From Saccharicrinis sp963667815 (GTDB lineage Bacteria; Bacteroidota; Bacteroidia; Bacteroidales; Marinilabiliaceae), in assembly GCA_963667815.1 (NCBI GenBank), contig OY764021.1: a DNA stretch of 64,000 nt; one strand, given 5' to 3'. Positions 35,392 to 44,845 of this stretch are shown here, in pieces. Every line of letters begins with the position of its first letter. Position 1 is the first letter of the stretch. The translations under genes and the position numbers were made by a program. A model generated the notes under the pieces. The model saw only the letters and a list, made by a program, of their open reading frames with translations, was not told where the DNA came from and did no database searches.

Positions 35392-35435
35392 TAGTTACAT
35401 AAATTGATTGGAGTGTTTCTTTAAAAGAAACACAA

Positions 35436-36533
35436 ATGTTAGCAAAATCGAATACAATGGGAATTTATGCTGTTGCCACTGGTACGGGCTCTTATTTGCC
35501 TGAAGTAGTGGTAAAAAACATTGATTTTGCCAATCGACTATTTTTAAATAGTGATGGCAGTAAAATTGAGACTCCGGCAGAGGAGATTGTACAAAAGTTT
35601 GAAGAAATAACAGACATTAGAGAGAGAAGATGTGCCGGTGAAGATCTTGTTACTTCTGATATTGCTGCAATAGCAGGACAGCGTGCTCTTGAAGCTGCAA
35701 ATTTTGATAAGGAAAAGTTAGATTACATTATTGTTGCACATAATTTAGGAGATGTGAAGCATGGAAGTTTGTATCCTGATATTTTACCTACATTATCTTC
35801 CAGAGTAAAGCAAAAATTGGATATCAAGAATCCACGTACTATAGCATACGATATCACTTTTGGGTGTCCGGGATGGACTCAGGCTATGATTCAGGCAAGT
35901 TATTATATCAAGTCGGGTGATGCAAAAAGTGCATTGGTAATTGGAGCCGATACCTTAAGTAGAGTAATGGATCCTCACGACAGAGATTCTATGATTTTTG
36001 CTGATGGAGCAGGTGCTGCAGTTGTTGAAGCTGTTGAGAGCGATGAGCCTGTAGGTATACTTAAACATGTAGCCAGAACAGATTCTGAAGAGCATTTGGA
36101 TATATTACAAATGGGTGATTCTTTTAATCCGGATCTTAAAAGTGATCATATGTATCTGAAAATGTTAGGGCGTAGAGTATATAATTATGCGTTAACTAAC
36201 GTTCCTTTATTGGCAAAAGAGTGTTTAGATGTAAATGGACTTACTTTAGGTGATGTTAAAAAAGTTCTGATTCATCAGGCTAATGCAAAAATGGACGAAG
36301 CTATTTTAAAACGAATTTTTAGATTGTACGGCATTCGCGATGTGGATTATAGTGTTATGCCTATGACAATAAAAACATTAGGTAATAGTTCAGTAGCAAC
36401 AGTTCCAACTCTTTTTGATTTGGTTGTAAAAAATCAGTTAGAAGGGCATTCTTTAGAAAGTGGAGATTATACAATGATGACTTCAGTAGGAGCTGGTATG
36501 AATATTAATGCATTTATGTACAAAATGCCATAA
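35436..36533 (+). CDS. Beta-ketoacyl-ACP synthase III-like protein
   Basis: This 365-residue thiolase-fold enzyme has the FabH triad: Cys144 in TFGCPGWTQA, His in LIHQANAKMDE and Asn in KTLGNSSVATVP. It is longer than E. coli FabH (317) and differs around the Cys (FGCPGW instead of ACAGF), so it may be an alternative KAS III rather than the initiator of fatty acid synthesis. The true start may be the second Met (35457; MGIYAVATGTGSYLPE). Location after lpxH hints at a lipid role. Confidence 0.85.
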   Translation: MLAKSNTMGIYAVATGTGSYLPEVVVKNIDFANRLFLNSDGSKIETPAEEIVQKFEEITDIRERRCAGEDLVTSDIAAIAGQRALEAANFDKEKLDYIIVAHNLGDVKHGSLYPDILPTLSSRVKQKLDIKNPRTIAYDITFGCPGWTQAMIQASYYIKSGDAKSALVIGADTLSRVMDPHDRDSMIFADGAGAAVVEAVESDEPVGILKHVARTDSEEHLDILQMGDSFNPDLKSDHMYLKMLGRRVYNYALTNVPLLAKECLDVNGLTLGDVKKVLIHQANAKMDEAILKRIFRLYGIRDVDYSVMPMTIKTLGNSSVATVPTLFDLVVKNQLEGHSLESGDYTMMTSVGAGMNINAFMYKMP

Positions 36534-36571
36534 GGCTGTTACTAGGATATAAATTTTTTAACAATATAATT

Positions 36572-36605
36572 GGGGGTATTCAAAAATATGAGTATCCCCA
36601 TTTTT
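36572..36605 (+). terminator. Terminator after KAS III-like gene
   Basis: A 10-bp stem with two G-T pairs (36572-36581, 36590-36599) and an 8-nt loop is followed by TTTTT at 36601. It separates the KAS III-like gene from rmuC. Confidence 0.8.
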
Positions 36606-36654
36606 ATGTATGATCTAAAATCTGTTATATTGTTGCAACTCAAAAATGAATTAA

Positions 36655-37941
36655 ATGATGGAACTGGCTCTTGCTTTTTTTATAGGATTAATTGTTTCAG
36701 CTATAATTGTTTATTTACTATTTACACTTAAAGGTAATCAGTTGAAGCAGCAGAATATTATTGTGGAAAATGATAAAAAGAATTTACACGAAGAGGTTCT
36801 TAAATTAACGAATAAGTTAGGAAAGCTTGAAAATGAATTAGTACAGGCAAAAATGCATATTGCCGCAATAGATACTGAAAATGCTCATTTAATAAATACA
36901 AATAGTGAAAAGCAGAAAGAAATCGAAAATCTTCATCAAACACTATCAAAAGAGTTTGAATCGATTGCTAATCGTATTTTAGTAAACAGATCAAAAGAAA
37001 TTAGCGAGCACAATAATCAAAAATTGTCAGATATTTTATCTCCTTTAAAAGAACGAATCACTCAGTTTGAAAAGAAAGTTGATGATGCTTATGATAAGGA
37101 AGTAAGGGATAAATTAAGTTTAAAAGCAGAAGTAAAGCGATTATTTGATCTGAATCATAAAATTAGTGAAGAGGCAGGTAATCTGACACGTGCATTGAAG
37201 GGAAGTACTAAAAAGTTGGGTAATTGGGGTGAGGTAATTCTTGAACGGGTATTAGAACAGTCTGGCCTAACAAAAGGACGAGAGTATAGGCGCGAAGTGG
37301 TGGATGAAAATATGAATGGAAATCAGATTAGGCCTGACGTTATTGTAGATTTGCCTGATGGAAAGCATTTAATTATTGACTCTAAACTATCCTTGTATTC
37401 GTATGAAGAATATGTAAATTCTACTAATGAAAAGGTGAAAGCTGAAGCGCTTAAAAGCCATAAAGAAAGGCTTAGACAGCATGTCAAAGATCTTTTTGAA
37501 AAAAATTATATTTCAGCAAAAAACTTAAATACTCCTGATTTTGTATTAATGTTTATTCCTGTTGAGGCATCTTTTGCTGCTGCAGTTGAAAATGATGATG
37601 AATTATTTGCTTTTGCCTGGGAAAAGAAAGTTGTACCAGTAAGTCCATCTACATTGTTGGCAACTTTAAAAACAGTTAGTTCTATTTGGCGACAAGAGAA
37701 TCAAAACAAGAATGCTCAGGAAATTGCAAGGCAAAGTGGAGCATTGTATGATAAGTTTGTTGGGTTTTTAACAGATTTGGAAAAGATAGGGGGTAGTTTG
37801 AATCAGGTACAAAATAATTACGACAATGCCTTAACCAAGCTTCAAACAGGTAAAGGAAATTTAATATCGAGGGCTGAAAAGATTAAAGAGTTGGGAGCAA
37901 AATCAAGTAAATCTATATCTGATAAATATATTGATAATTAG
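36655..37941 (+). CDS. rmuC: DNA recombination protein RmuC homologue
   Basis: This 428-residue protein has an N-terminal membrane helix (residues ~2-24), a long coiled coil (~25-150), then the RmuC nuclease-like domain (LGNWGEVILERVLEQSGL, RPDVIVDLPDGKHLIIDSKL, VPVSPSTLLATLKTVSSIW). RmuC limits inversions between short inverted repeats in E. coli. The PD-(D/E)XK-like core residues (PDVIV, DSK) are visible. Confidence 0.94.
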   Translation: MMELALAFFIGLIVSAIIVYLLFTLKGNQLKQQNIIVENDKKNLHEEVLKLTNKLGKLENELVQAKMHIAAIDTENAHLINTNSEKQKEIENLHQTLSKEFESIANRILVNRSKEISEHNNQKLSDILSPLKERITQFEKKVDDAYDKEVRDKLSLKAEVKRLFDLNHKISEEAGNLTRALKGSTKKLGNWGEVILERVLEQSGLTKGREYRREVVDENMNGNQIRPDVIVDLPDGKHLIIDSKLSLYSYEEYVNSTNEKVKAEALKSHKERLRQHVKDLFEKNYISAKNLNTPDFVLMFIPVEASFAAAVENDDELFAFAWEKKVVPVSPSTLLATLKTVSSIWRQENQNKNAQEIARQSGALYDKFVGFLTDLEKIGGSLNQVQNNYDNALTKLQTGKGNLISRAEKIKELGAKSSKSISDKYIDN

Positions 37942-37970
37942 TCAGTACTATGTTTTAAAGGATTTGTTTT

Positions 37971-40157
37971 TTAGTATATGATTTTACTTGATATATTATT
38001 GGAAATTTTGAAATTTGAGACCTTCGAAATTTCAGATTGAGGAACCGTAAAATTAATACTGAAGAAAAAGCCAGATCCTTTTTGAGGCATAGATTCCACC
38101 CAAATCGTGCCATTCATCTTATCAACTAAACCTTTACAAATTGAAAGTCCTAAACCTGTACCTCCGGTAGTTTTTGAGTTTGTCTCATCAACTTGTCTGA
38201 ATGGATCAAATATGATTTGATGTTTATCTTCAGGTATACCAATACCACTGTCTTTAACAAAAAATATGATTCGTGTTTTTAATAAAGTATGTCCGATTTC
38301 AATTGTACCTGATTCTGTAAATTTTATAGCATTTTCGCATAAGCGTGTTAGAATTTCAACTACTTTATTTTTATCAATAACAATATTTCTCAAATCGTTA
38401 TTAGCTCCTTTGAAGTAGTGTATTTTCAAATGCTCCTTGTTTAGTTTTTCCGATTTCTTTTTCGCAAAGGTCATAATACTGTCCTCAAGTAGCTTCAAAT
38501 TCGTTACTTGCATTTGTGTTGGATTGTTATCTGTTTCTATTCGTGAAACAGATATGATATCATCAAAGGAACTTAATAAATCTTGACTACTTTTAACGAT
38601 TACATCGTAGTATTGCTGTTTTTCTTCTTCTGAAAAATTTTTGTTCTTAAGTAAATTACTAAATCCCATTATTGCATTTAATGGAGTTCTTATTTCATGA
38701 GAAATATTGGCCAAAAATGCCGTTTTAAGTCGGTCCGATTCCTTGGCTTTTCTTCGTTCTTCTTTTAGTAGTTTGTTGTATTCATATCTTTCCGAAATAT
38801 CCACAATTACCCCCCTCCAGCCTATATGTTCACCATTGATAAATATCTTATCCATGTAAAGTAATCCTGGAAAACAAGTGGTATTTTTTTTATGAGCAAT
38901 AACTTCGTTTTTCTTCTTTTTGTTTTTTGCTGTGATTTTGAAAATATTTAGCTGATATTCAGCTTCATTTTTTGTGTAACCAAAACTGCTTTCCCACATT
39001 TTATTTACATAAATTAGGGTTCCTCGTTTATCTGTTTCAAAAATACTTAGGGGTAATTTGTGAGCCATATTTCTATATTTTTTTTCACTGGATATCAGTT
39101 GTGTAATTAGGTTTTCTCTTTCCTTTTCATGACTTTTTAACTGTTCAATCATTTGACTAAATTCACGATAAAGAATATTTGTTTCTCTGGTACCTTTTAT
39201 AAGATTTATTTTAGGAAGAGATTTGAAATCATTGAGGATGATGCTTTCAATAAAGTAGGTGAGTTTAGTGAGAGGTCTTGTTATTTGACTTGATAGTATA
39301 TTAGAAATAAAAAAGCATATTAAAATAGCAAAGGCAATAATGAAAAAGAGTGTTTTTCGTAATTGAATAATTTTTTGATTATTGTTAATTTTTACAAACT
39401 CAATTAAGCTGGTAACTCTTTTTTCTAGAAGTTCATCGAGTTGGTCCAGATTTTCTTTCAATCCAGAATTATCATATAATCCCATTTTATCATCTATTGT
39501 CACTATGTTTTTGAAATCTCGGTGATATGCCTCCAGATGCTCTATCGCATGCTGATTGTTTTGAACGATTAAATTATTTGCTAGTGTATTATATATGCTG
39601 TCAAATATAGAAATGTAATGTTTTTCGTGACGTATCATATAATCCTTCTTTATGCTTCTTAGCGATAATAAGGCTTCTTTATTAATACTTTTGTTATTTT
39701 CGAGTTGATGAGCATGAAGACGCATATGTCCCACTAAACCAAAGTCTTTAAATCCTCTTTCTGTAGCTAGTGTTGTAAGGGTTTTGAAAATAGAATCTCT
39801 TTTATATAGGTTTTGCTTTATCTGTATTAAAGGTAAATTTATGTGTTTAGATCTTTTGTATTGATTCAATAGCTTATCAATTTCGTTATTTAACAAGGTA
39901 TTTTGATTATTGGCATCAATTAAAAATGGACTATGAGTTGTTTTAAAATAATTGTTACTGCGAGTTTCTAATGTAAAAAAGTTATTAGATATATTTTTAA
40001 GTTTAACTATGTTTAGATATGTAGAGTTAATATCTACAGATAGTTGTTGGGCTTTTCCTTTAGATGAAAAATAACTCCAATTGATCCAAGTTGATAAACT
40101 GGCTATGTATACTGATAATACAGAAAACCAGACGATTAGTTTGCTACTAAATTTCAC
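37971..40157 (-). CDS. Membrane sensor histidine kinase with PAS domain
   Basis: This 728-residue protein has TM1 (~7-25), a ~240-residue helical periplasmic region, TM2 (~268-290, FFIIAFAILICFFISNIL) and a HAMP-like helix. A PAS domain is at ~360-465, then HisKA with phospho-acceptor His487 (ANISHEIRTPLNAIMGFSN) and a HATPase with N, G1 and G2 boxes intact (CENAIKFTESG, DSGIGIPEDK, GGTGLGLSICKG). There is no receiver domain and no response regulator next door, so it is an orphan kinase. The periplasmic part resembles a four-helix sensor; the ligand is unknown. Confidence 0.92.
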   Translation of the reverse strand: MKFSSKLIVWFSVLSVYIASLSTWINWSYFSSKGKAQQLSVDINSTYLNIVKLKNISNNFFTLETRSNNYFKTTHSPFLIDANNQNTLLNNEIDKLLNQYKRSKHINLPLIQIKQNLYKRDSIFKTLTTLATERGFKDFGLVGHMRLHAHQLENNKSINKEALLSLRSIKKDYMIRHEKHYISIFDSIYNTLANNLIVQNNQHAIEHLEAYHRDFKNIVTIDDKMGLYDNSGLKENLDQLDELLEKRVTSLIEFVKINNNQKIIQLRKTLFFIIAFAILICFFISNILSSQITRPLTKLTYFIESIILNDFKSLPKINLIKGTRETNILYREFSQMIEQLKSHEKERENLITQLISSEKKYRNMAHKLPLSIFETDKRGTLIYVNKMWESSFGYTKNEAEYQLNIFKITAKNKKKKNEVIAHKKNTTCFPGLLYMDKIFINGEHIGWRGVIVDISERYEYNKLLKEERRKAKESDRLKTAFLANISHEIRTPLNAIMGFSNLLKNKNFSEEEKQQYYDVIVKSSQDLLSSFDDIISVSRIETDNNPTQMQVTNLKLLEDSIMTFAKKKSEKLNKEHLKIHYFKGANNDLRNIVIDKNKVVEILTRLCENAIKFTESGTIEIGHTLLKTRIIFFVKDSGIGIPEDKHQIIFDPFRQVDETNSKTTGGTGLGLSICKGLVDKMNGTIWVESMPQKGSGFFFSINFTVPQSEISKVSNFKISNNISSKIIY

Positions 40158-40254
40158 TTTTTATGCTTTTTGATTTTGTGTGAAATTATAATAGCAATAT
40201 CATCTCAAAAAATTTTTTATATCATGTAATTATTAAGACTACTTTAATCGTGGA

Positions 40255-41385
40255 TTAATTTTTTCCAATAACAATATTTCGGTCTTTCCATTTTACATTA
40301 CCCAGTGCAGCGTAAAAAACTGTAAAAACAATGTAAAATGGATAGATAAGTTGCGATTTTATAAAGTTCATAACAGTAAATGGTTTCTGCATAAAATCAG
40401 CACCAGATTTCAATATTCTATAATCAATTATAGCTTTAAGTATAAACATAACCATTACTATATAAAAGATGTCTCTTAAATGGAAAAATAGGATGGGAAT
40501 AAGAGCACTAACTGTACTTGTTAAAAATACAATCCATGCTACTACAAGTGTAAATTTATCTTTATAGCCTTTGCTTTTTGAAGCCCATCTTACTCTTTGA
40601 AATACAAATGACTTTAATGAATGTACTGGGTTGGTATAAACAATGGCATCTTTGTTTTTTAGGAATAGTATTTTAGCTTTTATAGATTTAGCGTACTGAA
40701 GTAGGAAAATATCGTCACCTGATGCATATTCATTTATTATCTTTGATAAAGCATTTTTATATAATTTTTTGCTAAAAATAAGGTTAGCACCATTGCACAT
40801 AATAGGTTCGTTGATTGCCGTAGCACCAGCTCCTGATGTAATAAGACTTAAAAAATCAATATCCTGAAATTGCTCGAAGAAATTTTTAATAGGATGCAAT
40901 GTAACAGGCGCAATCACTAGATCAGGTTTATTTTCCGAAATAAATAAACTTATTGTATATAACCAGTTTTTATGATGAGTACAATCCGCATCAGTAGTAA
41001 TAATATATGCATTTTTTGAAGATTCAATACCTAGTTTGATCGCATTCTTTTTTCCTGGTTTATTATTTCTAATAACATGGAAGTTTGCTCTACTATCAAC
41101 TAGTTTTTGTAGTTCTTTATACGAATTATCTGTACTGTAATCATCAATAAAAATAATTTCAAAATAATCTGTTGGTATAGTCTGATTTTCTAATCCCAGA
41201 ACAAGCTCTTTAATATTATCTTCTTCATTTCTAAATGGTATAATGCAGCTTATTTTTTCATAATGGCTTATTCCTTTGGTACAAAAAGTATTAATTTGTG
41301 TAAAACCTTTATGGAATTGGTTAATTAAATAAATGTAGTATATAAAAACTACTATAATAAAAACGGTTAAAATAACTTCAATCAT
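40255..41385 (-). CDS. Membrane glycosyltransferase family 2
   Basis: This 376-residue GT-A enzyme starts with a membrane helix. CIIPFRNEEDNI is the nucleotide-sugar loop, TTDADCTHHKNW the DxD metal site, and SGDDIFLLQYAK plus QRVRWASKSKG a QxxRW-type motif of processive or membrane GT2 enzymes. Three to four C-terminal membrane helices follow. It probably glycosylates a lipid or polymer at the inner membrane. It is separated from the upstream HU/SPOR gene by a weak terminator. Confidence 0.88.
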   Translation of the reverse strand: MIEVILTVFIIVVFIYYIYLINQFHKGFTQINTFCTKGISHYEKISCIIPFRNEEDNIKELVLGLENQTIPTDYFEIIFIDDYSTDNSYKELQKLVDSRANFHVIRNNKPGKKNAIKLGIESSKNAYIITTDADCTHHKNWLYTISLFISENKPDLVIAPVTLHPIKNFFEQFQDIDFLSLITSGAGATAINEPIMCNGANLIFSKKLYKNALSKIINEYASGDDIFLLQYAKSIKAKILFLKNKDAIVYTNPVHSLKSFVFQRVRWASKSKGYKDKFTLVVAWIVFLTSTVSALIPILFFHLRDIFYIVMVMFILKAIIDYRILKSGADFMQKPFTVMNFIKSQLIYPFYIVFTVFYAALGNVKWKDRNIVIGKN

Positions 41386-41405
41386 AAAAGTGTAAACAAA
41401 GTAAA

Positions 41406-41428
41406 GGGGCTCACATAATGTGATCCCC
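41406..41428 (-). terminator. Hairpin between HU/SPOR gene and GT2
   Basis: A 10-bp stem with one mismatch (41406-41415, 41419-41428) and a 3-nt loop is followed on the minus strand by TTTACTTTG. A moderate terminator for the HU/SPOR gene. Confidence 0.6.
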
Positions 41429-41460
41429 CTTAATAATGACGATATCTTCTATAGAAATCT

Positions 41461-42597
41461 TTATTGTATTTTATAAAGCCAACTTTCTAATCTGTCTTTT
41501 TCAAGAATTTCTTGTTGACGTGCCTCAATAACTCTATATGAAGGATCAGAATCTGCACTAACTAAAAACATGTTACCCTTAGGAATAATCTCAGCATTTG
41601 TAAAACCTAAACCCTTTAGTTTACTAACATAATTTTCAGCATTATCTTGCTTTTTAAAACTTCCTACAATAATATAGAAATCTTTACTTTTTGAAATCTC
41701 TGGTTTTTTAGAAGTTTCTTTTGTATCTGCTTGAATAACAGGTTCCGATATAACCTCCTTAACCGTATCAATAATTGCCGATTTTTCTTGTATTGGTTTT
41801 TCAACTTTTATTGGAGTAGTTTTTACTTTTTCTTTTTTTGAATTATTAAAAAATACGAAATATACAGCAATACATAATACAACAAGTAGAGCAATAACTA
41901 TAAATGTTGTAATGTCTTTGCGTTTTTTTTCTTTTATAGCTTTTTGAGCATATTTATTTACTACTTTTTTATTTGTAGTAGTTGATTTCACTTTTGATTC
42001 CTCTTTTGGTGGAGGAGGGGGTGTTGTAATAGGTGCTTTTTCTTGCTTAATAGGTTTATCTTCCTCTTCTTCCTTGTCAATGGTAAAAACAGGTTCCTTA
42101 TCTTCCACTTTATTTGTTGAAGTATCTTCCTTGATTTTTTCCTCTTCCGGAGCGTCTGTAATGTCTGAGTCGTTGTCTATATCTAGCAATATAGCTTCTT
42201 TTTTAACTTCTACGGTGTCTTCATTTACAAATTCAGAAGGTTCTTCTTTTGTCGAGCCTCCACTATCAAGGTTGTCTTCAAAATCATCAGCTTGCTGAAA
42301 CCTTAAAATGCCGTTTTCATCTTTTTTAAATACCCCCAGTTTGTCAATGGAATAAATACCTTTTTCATCTAATTCTTTTTTTAAGCTATCTACGTAATTA
42401 AAAACCTGGTCTGTAGCAACAATGGTATCAATGCCTTTTTGCTCAGCCACATAGTTAACTAATAGACCATCGTTAAAACTTAAAAAGTTATTAAAGAGGA
42501 TACTAATACCATTTTCCTTGGAAATAATGAAAGCTCCAAAGTTTGGAATAATTACTCTGTTATTTTCTTTAATGAGTTCTGATATATATTTTTCCAT
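41461..42597 (-). CDS. CCDC81/HU-like and SPOR domain membrane protein
   Basis: This is a 378-residue protein. Residues ~1-100 match the bacterial HU-like/CCDC81 domain (ISELIKENNRVIIPNFGAFI, LSFNDGLLVNYVAE). A long acidic, Pro/Lys-rich linker (~105-215) follows, then one membrane helix (~228-249), a linker and a C-terminal SPOR domain (FYIIVGSFKKQDNAENYVSK, AEIIPKGNMFLVSA). The HU-like part would be cytoplasmic and the SPOR domain periplasmic, where it binds denuded peptidoglycan at division sites. DNA binding by the first domain is not established. Confidence 0.9.
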   Translation of the reverse strand: MEKYISELIKENNRVIIPNFGAFIISKENGISILFNNFLSFNDGLLVNYVAEQKGIDTIVATDQVFNYVDSLKKELDEKGIYSIDKLGVFKKDENGILRFQQADDFEDNLDSGGSTKEEPSEFVNEDTVEVKKEAILLDIDNDSDITDAPEEEKIKEDTSTNKVEDKEPVFTIDKEEEEDKPIKQEKAPITTPPPPPKEESKVKSTTTNKKVVNKYAQKAIKEKKRKDITTFIVIALLVVLCIAVYFVFFNNSKKEKVKTTPIKVEKPIQEKSAIIDTVKEVISEPVIQADTKETSKKPEISKSKDFYIIVGSFKKQDNAENYVSKLKGLGFTNAEIIPKGNMFLVSADSDPSYRVIEARQQEILEKDRLESWLYKIQ

Positions 42598-42717
42598 TGT
42601 TTTTGAGTTATGTTTTAGGTTAATAAAATGGAAAAAGCGTACTAAAGATAATGAGTTTTTAATGATTTGAAATAATATTGTTTAAAAGTTTGATAGATAG
42701 ACCGAGTAGATGATAAA

Positions 42718-43653
42718 TTATCTACTTTTTTTAAGCATAAAAAATGATCCTATTATTGCAGGAATAACTTGGTTGATGATCCATAAGGTGCTTACTGCTA
42801 GTACGATGGTGGTTTCGTTGGTTAATTGATTCGAGAATAAAAATAATGCTACAGAATTTCGTATACCTAAATCGGCTAAAAGGAATGATGGGATTATTGT
42901 AATGCACATAAAATAAATTGGTATAAGTAGGATTGTACTTATGCTAAATTGAGATTCGGAAAATATATATAGTAACAAAAAGAGTTGAGTGCAGTAAATA
43001 AAATACCTAAGTGTACTAAGTAGAAATAGTTTTATATAGTTTATAAGTTTAATCTTTAGTAATTCTATAAAGGATTTTGTAATACTATTTAGAATTTTAT
43101 ATCTGGAAATGTATGTATATAATCTATACCTAAAAATGTATAATATGTAAAATGCTAATAATGAGATTGCTAGAATTGTTATTGCTTGTTTCAGTAATAA
43201 TGAGTGTTGAAAATTCTTAGTACTTATTGAATAATAAGTAAATACAATTCCAATAATGAAAATAACTATATTCTGAAGAAATCCTCCAAAGTAATTTAAA
43301 GCAGTACCCTTACTCCATAATTTTTTTGGAAGTGAGATAATTCTGCCATAAGGTTCTCCTATTTTTGCAGGAGTAAATATACCAGAAGAAAATCCTGCAA
43401 AAACCATCTTTACGGAATTAAGCAATTTTATTTGAATGAAGTCAGAAAGAAGTAGTTTCCATTTTATAGATTCAGTGATAATATTTAATATCGTTAGAAT
43501 TATAAAAATTAGTGAATAAATAATTTCTGAGGAATCAAAATTTAGTGAATATAGACTTATGTTAATATATGATAGCCTGTATACAATATATGCATACGAC
43601 ATAACAAGAATTAGAGTCCCTATAAATTTTTGCTTAAATTTTAAATAGCGCAT
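42718..43653 (-). CDS. Flippase-like (UPF0104/LPG-synthase TM) membrane protein
   Basis: This 311-residue protein has ~8 membrane helices and the family motifs FAGFSSGIFTPAKIGEPYGR and IIPSFLLADLGIRNSVALF. These place it in the lysylphosphatidylglycerol-synthase transmembrane/YbhN-like group, members of which move or modify glycolipids. Its start codon overlaps the stop of the upstream paralogue by 1 bp (TGATG), so the two are translationally coupled. It is very rich in Ile, Leu, Ser and Tyr. Confidence 0.82.
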   Translation of the reverse strand: MRYLKFKQKFIGTLILVMSYAYIVYRLSYINISLYSLNFDSSEIIYSLIFIILTILNIITESIKWKLLLSDFIQIKLLNSVKMVFAGFSSGIFTPAKIGEPYGRIISLPKKLWSKGTALNYFGGFLQNIVIFIIGIVFTYYSISTKNFQHSLLLKQAITILAISLLAFYILYIFRYRLYTYISRYKILNSITKSFIELLKIKLINYIKLFLLSTLRYFIYCTQLFLLLYIFSESQFSISTILLIPIYFMCITIIPSFLLADLGIRNSVALFLFSNQLTNETTIVLAVSTLWIINQVIPAIIGSFFMLKKSR

Positions 43654-44636
43654 CAGGCCATTTTACGGTTAATATAAGGCAATAAAATTAATGAAATTAT
43701 ACCTGTAATAACAATCATAGCATTTAATGCACTCCAAACTACTAGTGCAAAAGCTGCACCTTCAGTCTGGGTTATTCCATACATTTGTAATGTTGCTATA
43801 ATCATAAAGTGCCATGGGCCCATGCCTCCTTGTACAGGAGCAACCATGCCTAAACTTCCTAATACAAATGCTGCTAGTCCTGCCAAAGGAGAAAGGTGTG
43901 AAGTAAAATCAAATCCAAAAAAGCAAACGTAAATCATTAAAAAGTACATACACCATATAAATAGAGTATGGAAAATAAATAACCATTTGTTTTTAAGGTT
44001 TTTAATTGCAAAAAAGCCTTCGGCAAATTTACTCCATAATCCTTTAAGTTTCATGTAAGGCGATGTTCTGGCAAAGCGTTTTTGAAATAATTTGAATAAT
44101 AAAACTAATGAAGCAATAAATGCATAGGTCCAAACTGAAGAAAAAATATTTGAGAATTTAGTTAAATCCGTATTCTTTAGTAAAAAATCACTAACAATAT
44201 TAAACTGAACTGCTAAAACTAAGATTAAGCATAGGAATAACATAATAACATCAATCAGTCTTTCTACTACAACTGTTCCAATAAGTCTTGTAACTGAAAT
44301 TTTTTCATAACGACTTAATACGCCACATCTCGAAATTTCACCCATTCTTGGTATAAGTAAGTTAGCAAAGTAACCAACCATCACTGCAAAAAATGTATTT
44401 GATAATTTTGTTTTTTTTTCAATTGTTTCAATAAGCATTTGCCATCTGATAGTTCTGCTTAAATGACTTGCAAGTCCGGCAATCATTGATAATAGTATCC
44501 ACCAATAATTTACTCCGTTTTTTAATGTCCTTTGTATTTCCTGCATATCGTAATTGCGATAAACGTACCACATTAAAAATCCACCAATGGAAAGATAGAT
44601 AAGAAACTTACTTACATTAATGATATGTTTTTTCAA
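43653..44636 (-). CDS. Flippase-like (UPF0104) membrane protein
   Basis: This 327-residue paralogue of the gene that follows it, in the same group, has ~8 helices, VGYFANLLIPRMGEISRCGVLSRYE and LGSLGMVAPVQGGMGPWHF. The second motif (PxQGGxGxxH) is well conserved in YbhN-like proteins. The pair may form a heteromer or act on related lipids; the neighbouring GT2 would be a natural partner (inference). Confidence 0.87.
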   Translation of the reverse strand: MKKHIINVSKFLIYLSIGGFLMWYVYRNYDMQEIQRTLKNGVNYWWILLSMIAGLASHLSRTIRWQMLIETIEKKTKLSNTFFAVMVGYFANLLIPRMGEISRCGVLSRYEKISVTRLIGTVVVERLIDVIMLFLCLILVLAVQFNIVSDFLLKNTDLTKFSNIFSSVWTYAFIASLVLLFKLFQKRFARTSPYMKLKGLWSKFAEGFFAIKNLKNKWLFIFHTLFIWCMYFLMIYVCFFGFDFTSHLSPLAGLAAFVLGSLGMVAPVQGGMGPWHFMIIATLQMYGITQTEGAAFALVVWSALNAMIVITGIISLILLPYINRKMA

Positions 44637-44700
44637 TATACTGTGCTTTGATTTGTATTTGCCTAAAAATTTAATCTAAGAATTTTTAGTAATAATATTT

Positions 44701-44708
44701 TACCTTTG
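44701..44708 (+). promoter_or_regulatory. -7 promoter element of rsmA
   Basis: TACCTTTG is an exact TAnnTTTG match; the -33 region has only a T run. It gives a leader of about 130 nt before the chosen rsmA start. Confidence 0.45.
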
Positions 44709-44845
44709 CCGCAGGATTAGCAAGTACAATTTTAAAAAAGATAATTTGTTTGTGCAAAATCACGACAATGATATGTTAAAAATAATTAAAACTTATTTTG
44801 TTCTATCAATTCTTAATTAATGATTTGTCGGCTACTGCTAAAATT

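Noticed and set aside
35413..35429. Short inverted repeat before the KAS III-like gene
   Set aside because: Six to seven A/T-rich base pairs with a tiny loop; too weak to call.
44798..44845. TTG start for rsmA
   Set aside because: Family proteins begin near KAKKHLGQHF, just after the ATG at 44846.
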